Assembly: GCA_965206445.1 (NCBI GenBank)
Contig: CBDBJR010000001.1
Coordinates: forward strand, 124,001 to 188,000
Length of the DNA stretch: 64,000 nucleotides
DNA from: CBDBJR01 sp965206445
Lineage (GTDB): Bacteria; Pseudomonadota; Gammaproteobacteria; Arenicellales; Poriferihabitantaceae
Direction: 5' to 3'
This document shows, in pieces, positions 52,649 through 61,535 of this stretch. How positions within the stretch are numbered: position 1 is the stretch's first letter; each line of letters begins with the position of its first letter. Under the pieces are notes generated by a model that saw only the letters and a program-made list of their open reading frames with translations, searched no databases and had not been told where the DNA came from. The position numbers and the translations under genes are program-made.

Positions 52649-53869
52649 ATGAGACCGATTAACCTGCCGACCAACTGGCGCACCCCGCTGCTGGTGATTA
52701 TCGCCGGCTGTTTGATTTCGGTTGTCGGCTTCGGTATCCGCTCCGCTCTGGGCCTGTTTCTCGAGCCGATGACCGTCGCCAGAGACTGGTCGCGCGAGAC
52801 GTTTGGCCTGGCGATGGCGCTGCAGAATCTCTTTTGGGGCCTCGCGCTGCCGTTTGCCGGATTCATCACCGACAAGGCCGGCCCGGTCAAAGTGATTATT
52901 TTCGGCGCCGTGCTCTATTGCCTGGGGCTTGCCGGAATGGGCGCCGCAGAATCGCCGACGATGCTGTATCTCACCGGCGGCGTGCTGGCCGGCACCGGGA
53001 TCGGGTTTTCCGCCTTTACGCTGGCGCTGGCCACGATGGTGCGCGTCGTTGGCGCCAACAAGCGCTCGCTGGTGCTGGGCCTGGGGACGGCCGCCGGGTC
53101 GCTCGGCCAGGTGATCTTTTCCCCGATCAACCAGGGGCTGATTGCCGCCTATGGCTGGCATATCACGCTGATGTTGATGGCGGCGACGACATTGGTGATG
53201 ATTCCGCTGGCGCTGGCACTGCCCGGTGAACCCGGTGCGACCTCTGATCTCGGACAGCAGCAGTCGATCAAGCAGGTATTGGCCGAGGCGGCGACGCAGC
53301 GCGGCTATGTTCTGCTCACCATCGGTTTCTTTGTCTGCGGTTTTCATGTGGCGTTTATCACCGTCCATTTTCCCGCCTACGTACAGGATCTTGGCCTCGA
53401 CCCGGCGATCGGGGCCTACTCCCTTGCGCTGATTGGGTTGATGAATATTGCCGGCTCGTTTATGTCCGGCGTGGCGGGACAGCATTGGAGCAAAAAATAC
53501 TCGCTCAGTTTTATTTACACCGCCCGCGCCGTTGCCATTGCCGCGTTGTTGATCCTGCCCAAGACGCCGCTGGTGATTTATTTATTTGCCGGCACGATGG
53601 GGATTCTCTGGCTGTCCACGGTGCCGTTGACGACCGGCATCGTGGCGCAGATTTTCGGCGTTCAGCATATGGCAACGCTGTTTGGCATCGTGTTTCTCAG
53701 CCACCAGCTCGGCAGCTTTACCGGCGTCTGGCTGGGCGGTCGTCTGTTCGATCAAACCGGCTCTTATGATGCCATGTGGTGGGCCGGCATTGTCACCGGG
53801 GTGCTGGCGGCGATGATCCATCTGCCGATTGATGAGCGGCCATTGCCCAGATTGGCAACCGCAGGATGA
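52649..53869 (+). CDS. MFS transporter
   Basis: 406 aa, twelve predicted membrane segments. The loop between helices 2 and 3 has GFITDKAGPVKV, the major-facilitator motif A region. The N-terminus reads WRTPLLVIIAGCLISVVGFGIRSALGLFLEPM, which resembles monocarboxylate or oxalate/formate-type carriers. Substrate not determined. It lies 84 nt after the enoyl-CoA hydratase and may be co-transcribed. Confidence 0.88.
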   Translation: MRPINLPTNWRTPLLVIIAGCLISVVGFGIRSALGLFLEPMTVARDWSRETFGLAMALQNLFWGLALPFAGFITDKAGPVKVIIFGAVLYCLGLAGMGAAESPTMLYLTGGVLAGTGIGFSAFTLALATMVRVVGANKRSLVLGLGTAAGSLGQVIFSPINQGLIAAYGWHITLMLMAATTLVMIPLALALPGEPGATSDLGQQQSIKQVLAEAATQRGYVLLTIGFFVCGFHVAFITVHFPAYVQDLGLDPAIGAYSLALIGLMNIAGSFMSGVAGQHWSKKYSLSFIYTARAVAIAALLILPKTPLVIYLFAGTMGILWLSTVPLTTGIVAQIFGVQHMATLFGIVFLSHQLGSFTGVWLGGRLFDQTGSYDAMWWAGIVTGVLAAMIHLPIDERPLPRLATAG

Positions 53870-53908
53870 GGCCGGGCGGCCTCCGTTTGGCCGCCGAGGT
53901 GCCGCGGA

Positions 53909-56161
53909 TCAGGCCGCGGTAATCTCCAGTGTCAATCCGTCGCCGTCGCACTTGACGGTCACCTGCCCGCCTTTGGTCAGCCGGCCAAACAGCAGCTCTT
54001 CCGCCAACGGTTTTTTGATGTGATCCTGTATCACCCGCGCCATCGGCCGGGCGCCCATGGCGCGATCATAGCCCTTGTCCGCCAGCCACTGCATTGCCGC
54101 ATCGGCGACCTCAAGCGACACCTGCTTTTCCGTCAACTGATGCTCCAATTGCAGTATAAACTTGCGCACAACATGCAGGATCGTGTCCGGGTTCAAGCTG
54201 TTGAAACCAATAATGCCATCCAGACGATTACGAAACTCGGGGCTGAAGGCTTTCTTAATCACCCCCATATCGTCCTGTTGATTGTCCTGCTCGACAAAGC
54301 CAATCGACGGTCGGGCCGCCGCCTCGGCGCCCGCATTGGTCGTCATAATCAGGATCACATTGCGAAAATCCGATTTTCGACCGTTGCTATCGGTCAAACT
54401 GCCGTAATCCATCACTTGCAGCAGGACATTGAACACATCCGGGTGGGCCTTTTCAATTTCATCGAACAACAGTACCGCATACGGCTGTTTGTGCACCGCA
54501 TCGGTCAACAGCCCGCCCTGATCGAAGCCGACATAGCCGGGCGGGGCGCCGATCAGGCGTGAAACGGTATGGCGCTCCATATATTCGGACATATCGAAGC
54601 GGATAAATTCGATGCCGAGCGTGTAGGCCAACTGCCGGGTGATCTCGGTTTTGCCCACGCCGGTGGGGCCGGAAAACAAAAACGACGCAATCGGTTTATC
54701 GCTATTGCCCAGCCCGGAGCGCGCCATTTTGATCGCGCCGGCCAGCCGGCCAATCGCATCGTCCTGACCGAAAACCACCATCTTCAAATCGCGCTCAAGG
54801 TTTTTCAGCGACTTTAAATCGGACGCCGACACATGCTTCGGCGGAATTCGCGCCATATCGGCGACCATGCTCTCGATTTCTTTGACCCCGATGGTTTTTT
54901 TCTGCTTGTCCGGGGCGGCCAGCCGGGTTTTTGCGCCCGCTTCATCGATAACGTCAATCGCCGTATCGGGCAGTTGCCGTTCAGATAAATATCGGGCCGA
55001 CAGCTCCACTGCGCAGCGCAACGCGGGCCGCGTGTATTTGACCTCGTGATAGGCCTCGAATCGGGATTTCAGCCCCTGCAGAATTTCCACCGCCTCTTTG
55101 ATGCTCGGCTGCGAAATATCGATTTTCTGGAAGCGTCGGGAAAGCGCGCGGTCTTTTTCGAAAATGCCGCGGTACTCCTGATAGGTGGTCGAGCCGATGC
55201 ATTTAAGCGCGCCCGACGCCAGCATGGGTTTGAGCAGATTGGAGGCATCCAGCGAACCGCCGGACACCGCGCCGGCGCCGATAATAACGTGGATTTCATC
55301 GATAAACAAAATCGCGCCGGGCTGATCGTGCAGTGCCTTTAACACCATCTTCAGCCGTTGTTCAAAGTCACCCCGGTACTTTGCGCCCGCCAGCAGTGCG
55401 CCCATATCGAGCGAGTAAATTACACTTTCGGCGAGCACTTCCGGCACCTCCCGGCCGACAATTTTGTTTGCCAGGCCCTCTGCCAGGGCGGTTTTGCCGA
55501 CCCCCGACTCGCCGACAAACAACGGATTGTTTTTACGCCGCCGGCAAAGGATTTGCACGGTCCGTTCCAATTCCTTGTGCCGGCCGACCAGCGGATCGAT
55601 CTTGCCCTCTTCGGCCAGCTGATTGAGGTTAATGGTGTAGCTCTCCAGCGGCCCGGAACCGTCCGCCGCACTGTCATCCTGTTCAGACTGCTGCTCCTGA
55701 CCGGGCGACGGTAAACGGCCATTGCCCGCCACCTTGGCGATCCCGTGGGAAATATAATTCACGATATCCAGTCGGCTGATGTCCTGCTGACTGAGAAAAT
55801 AGACCGCGTGAGATTCTTTTTCCCCAAACACCGAGACCAAAACATTGGTGCCCTCAACCTGCTTCTTGCCGGAGCTTTGTACATGCACAACAGCGCGCTG
55901 CAGCACCCGATGAAACCCCGTGCCGGGCTGCGGGTCAGCCGTACTGTCCTGATCCAGCAGCGGCATTTCCTTGCTTAAATACTCGGCCAGATCGCTTTTC
56001 AGTTTTGCAATGTCGCCGCCGCACGCCAGAATCACGCTGCACGTTTTGGCGTCATCCAGCAGCGCATACAGCAAATGCTCCACGGTAATAAATTGATGGT
56101 GCTCTTCGCGTGCCAGCGTAACCGCGGCACCCAATGCGATTTCAAGCTCTTCCGATAACAT
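53909..56161 (-). CDS. clpA: ATP-dependent Clp protease ATP-binding subunit ClpA
   Basis: 750 aa from ATG 56161 (MLSEELEIALGAAVTLAREEHHQFITVEHLL). N-domain repeats, then the first AAA+ module with GESGVGKTALAEGLA and the second with GPTGVGKTEITRQLA and LLFDEIEKAHPDVFN. The absence of a ClpB-type middle coiled coil marks ClpA. It unfolds substrates for ClpP. clpS lies 120 nt upstream in the same direction, the standard pair. Confidence 0.96.
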   Translation of the reverse strand: MLSEELEIALGAAVTLAREEHHQFITVEHLLYALLDDAKTCSVILACGGDIAKLKSDLAEYLSKEMPLLDQDSTADPQPGTGFHRVLQRAVVHVQSSGKKQVEGTNVLVSVFGEKESHAVYFLSQQDISRLDIVNYISHGIAKVAGNGRLPSPGQEQQSEQDDSAADGSGPLESYTINLNQLAEEGKIDPLVGRHKELERTVQILCRRRKNNPLFVGESGVGKTALAEGLANKIVGREVPEVLAESVIYSLDMGALLAGAKYRGDFEQRLKMVLKALHDQPGAILFIDEIHVIIGAGAVSGGSLDASNLLKPMLASGALKCIGSTTYQEYRGIFEKDRALSRRFQKIDISQPSIKEAVEILQGLKSRFEAYHEVKYTRPALRCAVELSARYLSERQLPDTAIDVIDEAGAKTRLAAPDKQKKTIGVKEIESMVADMARIPPKHVSASDLKSLKNLERDLKMVVFGQDDAIGRLAGAIKMARSGLGNSDKPIASFLFSGPTGVGKTEITRQLAYTLGIEFIRFDMSEYMERHTVSRLIGAPPGYVGFDQGGLLTDAVHKQPYAVLLFDEIEKAHPDVFNVLLQVMDYGSLTDSNGRKSDFRNVILIMTTNAGAEAAARPSIGFVEQDNQQDDMGVIKKAFSPEFRNRLDGIIGFNSLNPDTILHVVRKFILQLEHQLTEKQVSLEVADAAMQWLADKGYDRAMGARPMARVIQDHIKKPLAEELLFGRLTKGGQVTVKCDGDGLTLEITAA

Positions 56162-56281
56162 CAATCTGTACCATTGAAAATTGTGACCCTGTGCGTCATT
56201 TCGGTGCCGGCCCGGCCTGCCTGTGCCCCGCCGACAGAAAAAACCCGTACCGCAAGGCGGCGCCCGGCCCAAACGACGCGG

Positions 56282-56605
56282 CTACGCCGGCTCCAGCGTA
56301 CACTGTAAAGGATGCTGCTCCTGTTTGGCGCAATCCAGCACCAGACAGACCTTGGTTTCTGCAATTTCTCTGGCGTACACCCCGCAGACCCCCACCCCTT
56401 TGGTATGCACCTGGAGCATCACCTGCTCTGCTTTACTCTGGTCCATATTGAAAAGCGTCACCAGCAAATAGACCACAAACTCCATCGGGGTGTAATCATC
56501 ATTCAGCAGCAAAACTTTGTAAAGGGGTGGCTTTTTGGCCTTGGGCCGGGTGGTTTCCACAACCAGACCCAGTTCCACATCCGAGTCCTGCCGATTGTCT
56601 GACAT
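56282..56605 (-). CDS. clpS: ClpA adaptor ClpS
   Basis: 107 aa. The core YKVLLLNDDYTPMEFVVYLL and MLQVHTKGVGVCGVYAREIAETK contains the N-end rule binding pocket (NDDYTPM) and the ClpA-contact face. It delivers proteins with destabilising N-terminal residues to ClpAP. Upstream of clpA. Confidence 0.96.
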   Translation of the reverse strand: MSDNRQDSDVELGLVVETTRPKAKKPPLYKVLLLNDDYTPMEFVVYLLVTLFNMDQSKAEQVMLQVHTKGVGVCGVYAREIAETKVCLVLDCAKQEQHPLQCTLEPA

Positions 56606-56670
56606 CGCCGTATCGCCACTGGTAAATTAAAACCAATGCGCGCTCGAACCCAACCCGCGCCCGCGCACAA

Positions 56671-57057
56671 TCAAACCGAGCCGCTACCGCAGCCGCCGCA
56701 TGTGCCGCTGCCGCCAACCGCCTGAAATACGTTGTTGAACACAAACGAGGCATTCAGGCCGTCGTCCACATAATCGACTTCCGCGCCGCCAAGAAAACCG
56801 AGTGCAATCGGGTCGATCACCAGCTTAAAGCCGCTGTCGTCCGCCATCACGCTATCGATCCGCTCTTCGTGCTCGGCAAAGGTCATGCCATAGTTCATGC
56901 CGGAGCAGCCGCTGCCGGTCACATAGATGCGCACCGCGCCGGCTTCGCCATTGGTATCGCCTATCAGGCTGGTTATCTTGCCGCGCGCGCTGGGCGTGAT
57001 GGCAAGGTCTGCTGCAGAGAGTATCTGGTTGTATTCAGGCATGGTAGAATCCGGCAT
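56671..57057 (-). CDS. A-type iron-sulphur carrier protein (IscA/ErpA/HesB family)
   Basis: 128 aa. Conserved ITPSARGKITSLI, GVRIYVTGSGCSGMNYGM-like and DYVDDGLNASFVFNNV, with one Cys in GSGCSGM and two near the end. The C-terminal pair reads TCGGCGSGS, that is C-x-x-C, where the family usually has C-x-C (CGC). The protein ends GSGSV. It probably carries Fe-S clusters or iron. A second start at 57042 (MPEYNQIL) is possible. Divergent from yggX across a 178 bp gap. Confidence 0.85.
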   Translation of the reverse strand: MPDSTMPEYNQILSAADLAITPSARGKITSLIGDTNGEAGAVRIYVTGSGCSGMNYGMTFAEHEERIDSVMADDSGFKLVIDPIALGFLGGAEVDYVDDGLNASFVFNNVFQAVGGSGTCGGCGSGSV

Positions 57058-57235
57058 GAGTGAGTAAATTTGAGCTTATCTCAACGCTGCAATGGAGAAT
57101 TCAGACCCGGCGTGCTGGTACGCAACGCCCGCCTCGATTGCTATCGTCAAGAAACGGTGTTGATACTATTGATATAGCCCTATTTGTGATCAATTTCAAG
57201 TCCCATTAAATTAAAAAAAATGTAACGGCTTCAAA

Positions 57236-57511
57236 ATGACCCGAACCGTAAACTGCGTGCTGCTTGGCACCCCGGCCGAAGGGCTGGAAAAACCGCCTTA
57301 CCCCGGAGAATTGGGACAGCGGATTTATGACAATGTTTCGGCCGAGGCGTGGCGGCAATGGCTGGAGCGGCTGGTCCTGATCGTGAATGAGTGTCAGTTG
57401 AATTCGGCCGACCCGGCAAATCAGGAGCTGGTGGAAAAACATCTGGTCGGTTTTCTGTTCAAGGAAGGCGACTACGGCGATTTGCCGGCCGGCTTTAACC
57501 CGCGCACGTAA
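57236..57511 (+). CDS. yggX: YggX, Fe(2+)-trafficking / oxidative damage protection protein
   Basis: 91 aa. MTRTVNCVLLGTPAEGLEKPPYPGELGQRIYDNVSAEAW (shown here for its PPYPGELG core) and the KHLVGFLF region are diagnostic. The single N-terminal Cys7 is conserved. YggX protects Fe-S enzymes against superoxide. Divergent from the A-type carrier gene, so two iron-sulphur genes share one promoter region. Confidence 0.95.
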   Translation: MTRTVNCVLLGTPAEGLEKPPYPGELGQRIYDNVSAEAWRQWLERLVLIVNECQLNSADPANQELVEKHLVGFLFKEGDYGDLPAGFNPRT

Positions 57512-57554
57512 ATCCATCAGCGTTGGCCGCCAGCGTTGGCCGCCATCCGCGCGG

Positions 57555-58328
57555 TCAGCGGACGGCCCGGCGGAACAGGGAAAAGAAATTCTCGGTCGTG
57601 GTGTGCGCCAGCTGTTCTACCGTTATCTGTCGCAGCTCGGCAAGAAATTCGACCGTATGGCGGACGAAGCCCGGTTCATTGGTTTTACCGCGATGCGGAA
57701 CCGGCGCAAGGTATGGGCAATCGGTTTCAACCAGCATCCGATCGAGCGGCACTTGGCGCGCCACCTGGCGCAGGTCTTCGGCATTTTTGAAGGTCACAAT
57801 GCCGGAGAACGAAATATAAAATCCGAGATCCAGTGCGCGGCGGGCAGTCTGCCAGTCTTCAGAAAAACAATGCATCACCCCACCCGCCTGATCGGCGTGT
57901 TGGGATTGCAGCATGCGCATGGTATCGTCGGCGGCCGCGCGGGTATGAATAATCAGCGGCTTATCGGCTATTTTGGCCGCCTCGATGTGCCGGCTGAAAC
58001 GCGCCAACTGCCAGTCCGGGGCATCTCCGCTGCGAAAATAATCGAGCCCGGTTTCGCCGATGGCAACCACTTTCGGGTTGTGCGCGGCGGCAACCAGCTC
58101 GTCGACTTCCGGTTCATGGACGCCGGTATAGGTCGGATGAACGCCGACAGAAGAAAAAATATTGGCATGCCGGTCGGCAAGCTGTTCTATCTGCGGGTAG
58201 TCTTCCATATTGACGGCAACGCACAGCATATACGCCACCTGATTGTCCGCCGCCCGCCCAAGCACGGCCGGCAAGTCGGCGCTCAGCGCGTCAAAATTAA
58301 TATGGCAATGGGAATCGACTATCTGCAT
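57555..58328 (-). CDS. tatD: TatD-family metal-dependent hydrolase
   Basis: 257 aa. Metal-binding motifs in order: DSHCHIN (residues 5-11), GETGLDYFR, IIHTRAA, GVMHCFSED and VETDCPYLAP. TatD proteins are 3'-5' DNases or deacylases of the amidohydrolase fold. It follows pilZ by 174 nt, the usual holB-pilZ-tatD order, though holB is not upstream here. The gap holds no gene I can support. Confidence 0.93.
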   Translation of the reverse strand: MQIVDSHCHINFDALSADLPAVLGRAADNQVAYMLCVAVNMEDYPQIEQLADRHANIFSSVGVHPTYTGVHEPEVDELVAAAHNPKVVAIGETGLDYFRSGDAPDWQLARFSRHIEAAKIADKPLIIHTRAAADDTMRMLQSQHADQAGGVMHCFSEDWQTARRALDLGFYISFSGIVTFKNAEDLRQVARQVPLDRMLVETDCPYLAPVPHRGKTNEPGFVRHTVEFLAELRQITVEQLAHTTTENFFSLFRRAVR

Positions 58329-58502
58329 ATCGCTGACCCGGAATCCGCCTGTCGGGCTTGTGTGCCGAATGACAAAGCGGGCTCAGGCCCTGTTTCTATT
58401 GGTCTTTTCGGTGGGTGATTGACGGTTAATTGACGCTTGATCGAATCGAATACGGGGCGACGGCTGATTGCTGTACCGGCGCGGTGGGCGCAGCAGACTA
58501 CG

Positions 58503-58919
58503 TTACATGGTATACGTTGCCCCGCTGTCCTGCACCTCGTCCAGCAAATTTTCGATACGCACGCGCAGCGCGTTGCCTTCCCGCCCCCGGAACTCGATCC
58601 CGACCCCTTGCCCGCGCCGGCCCATGACGTCGCGCGGCGTTTGCCACACCACGACGCCGGGCACCGAAACGGGGGCGCTCTCCTCGGGCAGTACGACCAG
58701 CAAAAAAACCTCGTCGCCGATCCGGTATGACTGCGGGGTGGGGAAAAACAAACCGCCGCTTTTTAGAAACGGCATATACGCCTTTTTCAGGATTTTCCGG
58801 CTGGTATAGTGCAGCGACACCACCGCCGGTCGCGCGGCGGCGCTGTCCTCCATCAACCCGGCGCCGGCTTGCACGTTACCGGACACCGGCGACAGGTTCG
58901 GCCTTTTCTGCTCTGACAT
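58503..58919 (-). CDS. PilZ domain protein (type IV pilus type)
   Basis: 138 aa from ATG 58919 (MSEQKRPNLS). The segment KAYMPFLKSGGLFFPTPQSYRIGDEVFLLV and GVVVWQTPR is the PilZ protein of type IV pilus biogenesis. That subgroup lacks the RxxxR motif needed to bind cyclic di-GMP, and it is absent here. GRRGQGVGIEF follows. It normally helps PilB-driven pilus assembly. It is encoded ahead of tatD. Confidence 0.87.
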   Translation of the reverse strand: MSEQKRPNLSPVSGNVQAGAGLMEDSAAARPAVVSLHYTSRKILKKAYMPFLKSGGLFFPTPQSYRIGDEVFLLVVLPEESAPVSVPGVVVWQTPRDVMGRRGQGVGIEFRGREGNALRVRIENLLDEVQDSGATYTM

Positions 58920-58965
58920 GGGGGCATTATACGCCGGCATTGCGCCCGGAAACAAATCCGGTTTT

Positions 58966-59796
58966 TTAGTCGTTTTCTTGTTCCGCCTCTATCCGCTCGC
59001 CGAGCACGTGGCCGAAATTCAGGCTGTGATACGCAAAACCACATTCGATTGTCGGTTTGATCACCCGAAAATAGGGCGACAGATCGAAATCTCTGGGGGT
59101 AAACAAGCTATGGTGGCGGATGTGAAAAATTTTCTGCTCCCGATAACGGTAGGGGGAAACCACGGTTTTACGCTCCACGCGCGGCAAAATGGGGTAGGGG
59201 ATTGACTGAAAACTTTCCGCAATCAGGGTGGAGCAAATTGCCTGCGACGGATCGCCGCTGCCAAACGTCAGCAGGCGCCGCCGAAACCGCGTGGGCACCG
59301 GCGGTGTCGGAAACAAATACCGCGCCAGGTCAAAAATGTGTTTTAAGTCATACTGCTTGCCCAGACTGCCGACCATCAACTCGACCACCTTGTCCTGATC
59401 CTGCCGGCGCAGCCCCACCGGTCGGCAAATCCGGGTATTGTGCTTGCGGTATTTAGACAGCGGTGAGGCAATCACGCCTTCGGTCAGTTCGGCCTCGACC
59501 AGCGGACAGGGTTCGCTATTGGCGGTAAATTTCCCGGTCTTATCGCCCGCATAAAACGCCGCGTGCGACCAGGTGGATTGGGTCAGATACTTGATCGCGG
59601 TACTGATGCGCGAATTGCCCTCCACCAGCAAGACATCGCCCGGCTCGAGCCACTGCTCCAAAACCGCGACATCATTGGTGGAAAATATTTCATAGTGTCC
59701 CCGCGGCTGACTCACATAGCGGGCTATCCGATGTCCCAGCTTGAACCTGCAGCGGGCTATCCAATGTCCCAACTTGAGCCTGGCGGAAGTTAACAT
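58966..59796 (-). CDS. YiiX/YebB-like permuted NlpC/P60 amidase
   Basis: 276 aa. PGDVLLVEGNSRISTAIKYLTQSTWSHAAFYAG contains the catalytic histidine (SHAAFY), and the cysteine follows much later in QAICSTLIAESF; this reversed order is the permuted papain-like family. Substrate unknown, possibly lipids or peptidoglycan peptides. The first 25 residues come from a 33 bp tandem duplication (59719-59784) that gives KLGHWIARCRF and KLGHRIARYVS, so the true N-terminus may have been shorter. Confidence 0.78.
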   Translation of the reverse strand: MLTSARLKLGHWIARCRFKLGHRIARYVSQPRGHYEIFSTNDVAVLEQWLEPGDVLLVEGNSRISTAIKYLTQSTWSHAAFYAGDKTGKFTANSEPCPLVEAELTEGVIASPLSKYRKHNTRICRPVGLRRQDQDKVVELMVGSLGKQYDLKHIFDLARYLFPTPPVPTRFRRRLLTFGSGDPSQAICSTLIAESFQSIPYPILPRVERKTVVSPYRYREQKIFHIRHHSLFTPRDFDLSPYFRVIKPTIECGFAYHSLNFGHVLGERIEAEQEND

Positions 59797-59886
59797 AGGT
59801 GTTCACCGTTATTCGCTGCAAACCGGTTCATCGCGGACGCCAATCACCCTAAGCGCACGGCATCCGGCGCGCGCCGCCGCCCGGAC

Positions 59887-59997
59887 TCAACGCCGCCGCA
59901 GCCACTCCCTGAATCCGCGCAGCAGCCAGCCCAGAGAAAATGCCAGCACCGCGACCAGCACCAGCGTCCCGAGTATTTCCAAAAACAGGTATCCCAT
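59887..59997 (-). CDS. 36-residue single-span membrane protein
   Basis: MGYLFLEILGTLVLVAVLAF then SLGWLLRGFREWLRRR. One membrane helix followed by a positively charged cytoplasmic tail. Short proteins of this MGYLF type are often encoded next to BON/OmpA-type membrane proteins, as here (60039-61535). The function is unknown. It lies 42 nt after the BON gene in the same direction. Confidence 0.6.
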   Translation of the reverse strand: MGYLFLEILGTLVLVAVLAFSLGWLLRGFREWLRRR

Positions 59998-60042
59998 TAG
60001 TTCCGGGCCATTAGTTCCGGGCCATTAGTTCCGAGCCATTAG
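59996..60042. repeat. 14 bp tandem repeat, about 3.5 units
   Basis: Units of CATTAGTTCCGGGC type, one with A for G, run from the small membrane protein's start codon to the stop of the BON gene. The ATG of the small gene is part of the first unit. Confidence 0.85.
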
Positions 60043-61535
60043 TTCTGCGCCGGCGTTAGCGCGCTGATTTGCGTCCAGTTTACCAATCGACGCTGCGGAA
60101 ACAGCGCCAGCAAACGCTGTTCCAGCTGTTCAAATGCAGCCTGGTCGCGCACCAGGCCGCTCACCAGCACTGCGTTCGCATCGATGCTCAGGCCGACCGC
60201 CGTCGTCGGCAGCACACTCAGCAGATACGGCCAATCTTGAATCCAGTGCTCGAAGGCGATGTTCGGCTGCACGCTGACAAATTCATCGATGTGCTCGAGA
60301 TGATACTGTTTTCGCATTGCCTGAATCAGATTCCGCCGGCTGTACTGATTGGGCAACACACCGGTAATCGTCGCCCTCTTGTGGCTTGCAAACAGAGAAA
60401 TGACGGGCGCAAACTGCCCCGGGGCGACCACCACTTGATTGCGCACCTGCTGTTCCAGGCCCAGGCGCGCTATTGTATCGATCAGACGTCCCAGTTGATG
60501 CGGATTATCCGCGCGCCCCCAGAGCTGTATTTTAGTGCCGCCGGTTTGCAAGTGCAAATCCCGCAGCGGCGCCAGCGCGGGCAACAGCGCCAGCAGTTTT
60601 TCAATCGGCACGCCGCTTTTCAACCCGCTGTCGGGGTCAACGCGTATCTGTATTTCCTGTTCCAACCCATCGGCGCCAAAGACCTGTTCGATACCCGCCT
60701 CCAGCGCCCCGGCCAGCGCCTGCCCGGCAACCGTGGTCGCAATACGCACCCCCGACCAATCGACCGTCAGCGTCAAATCCGCAACCCCGGGCGGCGTTTT
60801 GCTGCGCAATCGATTTTCCACCTTGACCTGCTCAATCAGCGAAACCGGGAAGCCATAGCCAATCCGTCGGGCCTGCTCGAAATCGTCCACCGTGCCGCTC
60901 AACACCATTTGGTCACGCCAGCCGATCAAGCTGAAATATTCCAGCCCGGCGAGATGGCGCAACCCTTGCTGCAGCCCGTCCATCCATAACGGACGCCCGA
61001 GGCGATCGTCGATTTTCACCCGATCGGTTACCCGGCTATCCGGGAAAGCCTGCCGGAACTGGGCCACTACGTGCTCCAGGTGGTCACCGTTCAACTGTCC
61101 TTCCAGGGTAAGCCGGGCATCCCTGTGCCGGGCGTGCAACTGCGGCGCCGGGCGCGGCACTTCTTCCAGGTGGTTAACCACGCCGGTTACCCCCGGGGTA
61201 GCCAGAATCAGATCGATCTCGCGCTGAACCCCCGATTGCGGCTCGATGCGGCCAATCAGATGCACCTCACGGCCATCCAGAGCCACGTATTGTTTGAACC
61301 ATGGCCGCTTGCCCAGCTGCGACAACACGGCCTGCTCCAACCGTTCGGAAACCGCGTTTGCATGACATAAGCTCAACAGCAGCACCGCGCTGCCCAACAG
61401 CAAGACGGCATAAAACCAACTGCGCAGATACTGCTGCCGGGGCGGCCGTGCCTGCAACCACTGTTGCAGCCACTGTTGCAGCGCAGGTCGCAGCCACTGT
61501 TGCAGCCTGCTCCGTTGTGCCGCCAGGTCAATCAT
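60039..61535 (-). CDS. BON-domain membrane protein (OmpA-N-terminal-like)
   Basis: 498 aa. A single membrane segment (WFYAVLLLGSAVLLLSLCHA, about residues 40-59) is followed by repeated BON-like alpha/beta modules (GRIEPQSGVQREIDLILATP, PGVTGVVNHLEEV; then DARLTLEGQLNGD). It resembles the periplasmic N-terminal part of BON-OmpA proteins but has no OmpA peptidoglycan-binding domain. The first 30 residues are a low-complexity QQWLQ repeat from a short DNA duplication. It overlaps the upstream DUF482 gene by 4 nt. Function unknown, presumably envelope. Confidence 0.65.
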   Translation of the reverse strand: MIDLAAQRSRLQQWLRPALQQWLQQWLQARPPRQQYLRSWFYAVLLLGSAVLLLSLCHANAVSERLEQAVLSQLGKRPWFKQYVALDGREVHLIGRIEPQSGVQREIDLILATPGVTGVVNHLEEVPRPAPQLHARHRDARLTLEGQLNGDHLEHVVAQFRQAFPDSRVTDRVKIDDRLGRPLWMDGLQQGLRHLAGLEYFSLIGWRDQMVLSGTVDDFEQARRIGYGFPVSLIEQVKVENRLRSKTPPGVADLTLTVDWSGVRIATTVAGQALAGALEAGIEQVFGADGLEQEIQIRVDPDSGLKSGVPIEKLLALLPALAPLRDLHLQTGGTKIQLWGRADNPHQLGRLIDTIARLGLEQQVRNQVVVAPGQFAPVISLFASHKRATITGVLPNQYSRRNLIQAMRKQYHLEHIDEFVSVQPNIAFEHWIQDWPYLLSVLPTTAVGLSIDANAVLVSGLVRDQAAFEQLEQRLLALFPQRRLVNWTQISALTPAQN

